Origin: Vulcanimicrobiota bacterium
GTDB taxonomy: Bacteria > Eremiobacterota > Eremiobacteria > Baltobacterales > Baltobacteraceae
Length of the DNA stretch: 15,387 bases
Assembly: GCA_028287545.1 (NCBI GenBank)
Contig: JAQBPL010000266.1
Coordinates: 1-15,387, forward strand
Direction of reading: 5' to 3'
Numbering within the stretch: position 1 is the stretch's first letter; each line of letters opens with the position of its first letter. The translations under genes and the position numbers were made by a program. Under the pieces are notes generated by a model that was given only the letters and a program-made list of their open reading frames with translations, was not told where the DNA came from and searched no databases. Below, piece after piece: positions 14,665 to 15,387 of the stretch.

Positions 14665-15387
14665 CCGGCTCGGCGCACCCGCCGGCGGACCGCCGTCCGC
14701 GTGAAGCCGAGGCTGAGCGCGGACCGCTCCGCGGGCGAATCGGGCGCAGTCTTCAGAAGAGCCGCCATCGCCCCGCGTCCGTGGGCCAGCCCGAGCCGGG
14801 CGGTGATCAAGGCGCCGTGCACGCCGCGCCGCCGGAACGCCGGCAGCACGCCGGCCGAGTAGAGGATCGCCGTATCGCCGGAGATGCCGAGCGCCCCGAC
14901 GCCGACGTCCTCGCCGCGGATCGACGCCACCGCGAGAAGCTGACCGGCCGAAGCGTTCAGCTGGGCTTGCCGGCGCAGCATTCCTGGGTCGGCGATCTGC
15001 TCGGCGATGCAGCGTTCCAGCAGCTCGCTCCAGGCTCGGCGGTCGGTCGTCGTCCGCACGGCGATGCCGTCGGCCGGCGGTCGCACGGTGACCGGGGCCT
15101 CGAGGGCGACCAGGTCGATCGGGTCGTCGGCGTAGCCGCGTTCGCGGAGCAGGGCCTCGTCGCGCACGAGCGCCGCCTCCTCGAACTCGAACGCGGCCGG
15201 CAACCCCCTGGCCGCATAGAAGCCCTCGACGACCTCGCAGTCGTCGGCGCGCAGCGGCCGGGTCGATCCGGCCCCCAGGGCGTGCGTCAGCATCGTCCCG
15301 ACGACGCAGAGGGCGTACCCTCCGGCGACCGAGACGGCTCCGTCACCCGCGGTGCCGGCGTCGACGTTACGATTGCGCAGGAACGCG
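14661..15387 (-). CDS. GNAT-family N-acetyltransferase, 5' end outside window
   Basis: Transfers an acetyl group from acetyl-CoA to an unknown amine substrate. The acetyl-CoA binding motif PAFRRRGVHGALI lies in the C-terminal third, preceded by strand ILYSAGV and followed by SALSLGFTRTAVRRRV, as in GNAT proteins. The ATG at 15293 is probably internal: the same frame has no stop up to the window edge and reads FLRNRNVDAG, then VSVAGGYALCVVG, which continue naturally into LTHALGAGSTRPL, the N-terminal half seen in two-part GNAT proteins. At least 241 codons are therefore present and the true start lies beyond base 15387. The TAG stop (14661-14663) overlaps the TAA of the opposing secreted-protein gene. 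Confidence 0.85.
   Translation of the reverse strand, partial: AFLRNRNVDAGTAGDGAVSVAGGYALCVVGTMLTHALGAGSTRPLRADDCEVVEGFYAARGLPAAFEFEEAALVRDEALLRERGYADDPIDLVALEAPVTVRPPADGIAVRTTTDRRAWSELLERCIAEQIADPGMLRRQAQLNASAGQLLAVASIRGEDVGVGALGISGDTAILYSAGVLPAFRRRGVHGALITARLGLAHGRGAMAALLKTAPDSPAERSALSLGFTRTAVRRRVRRAG

Noticed and set aside
1..15387. CRISPR array, tRNA or rRNA genes, insertion sequences, phage or defence genes
   Set aside because: I saw no spaced direct repeats, cloverleaf-like segments, terminal inverted repeats with a transposase, or nuclease/toxin-type proteins in any supported reading frame.

Overview
The window is a GC-rich (by eye roughly two-thirds G+C), densely coded stretch of a bacterial chromosome. 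Two TonB-dependent outer-membrane receptors show a diderm host. Ribosomal genes and generous use of C/G-ending codons run throughout, and I see no integrase, transposase, tRNA or CRISPR array, so this looks like resident chromosome rather than a mobile island. The receptor style (carboxypeptidase-regulatory-like N-terminus followed by a 'TIGS' linker and plug), the beta-propeller-like lipoprotein and the Pro/Thr-linked secreted protein remind me of Candidatus Eremiobacterota (WPS-2/Vulcanimicrobiota). That placement is recall-based inference and is not proven by the sequence.

Layout. 1-270: the 3' end of nusG (KOW domain) with a strong intrinsic terminator. 269-1498 (-): an Nramp-superfamily metal-ion transporter with non-canonical metal-site motifs. 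1554-2009 (+): a small membrane-anchored protein of unknown function, divergent from the transporter. 2047-3407 (+): a possible 15-codon leader ORF and a three-S1-domain RNA-binding protein whose N-terminal third is a low-complexity tail containing ten 18-bp (hexapeptide) repeats. 3414-9383 (-): a tightly coupled three-gene operon, receptor 1 -> receptor 2 -> zinc alcohol dehydrogenase, with 1-nt and 8-nt overlaps. 9384-9565: a divergent intergenic region with a good sigma70-type promoter and a structured rplK leader. 9566-10762 (+): rplK-rplA with a 1-nt overlap and a 15-bp terminator hairpin. 10810-14664 (+): a lipoprotein, a lone MmgE/PrpD-family protein and a secreted modular protein. 14661-15387 (-): a GNAT acetyltransferase whose 5' end lies outside the window.

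How it fits together. nusG, rplK and rplA are normally contiguous (secE-nusG-rplK-rplA-rplJ-rplL). Here nusG is closed by its own terminator, 9.3 kb of unrelated genes follow, and rplKA resumes with its own promoter and terminator, without rplJ/rplL behind it. The intervening genes are about metal-ion transport, outer-membrane uptake plus an oxidoreductase, and RNA binding. I did not find an unmistakable new defence or mobile system. The strongest candidates for something undescribed are the receptor-receptor-dehydrogenase operon, the repeat-tailed S1 protein with its possible leader ORF, and the secreted protein with an uncharacterised C-terminal domain.
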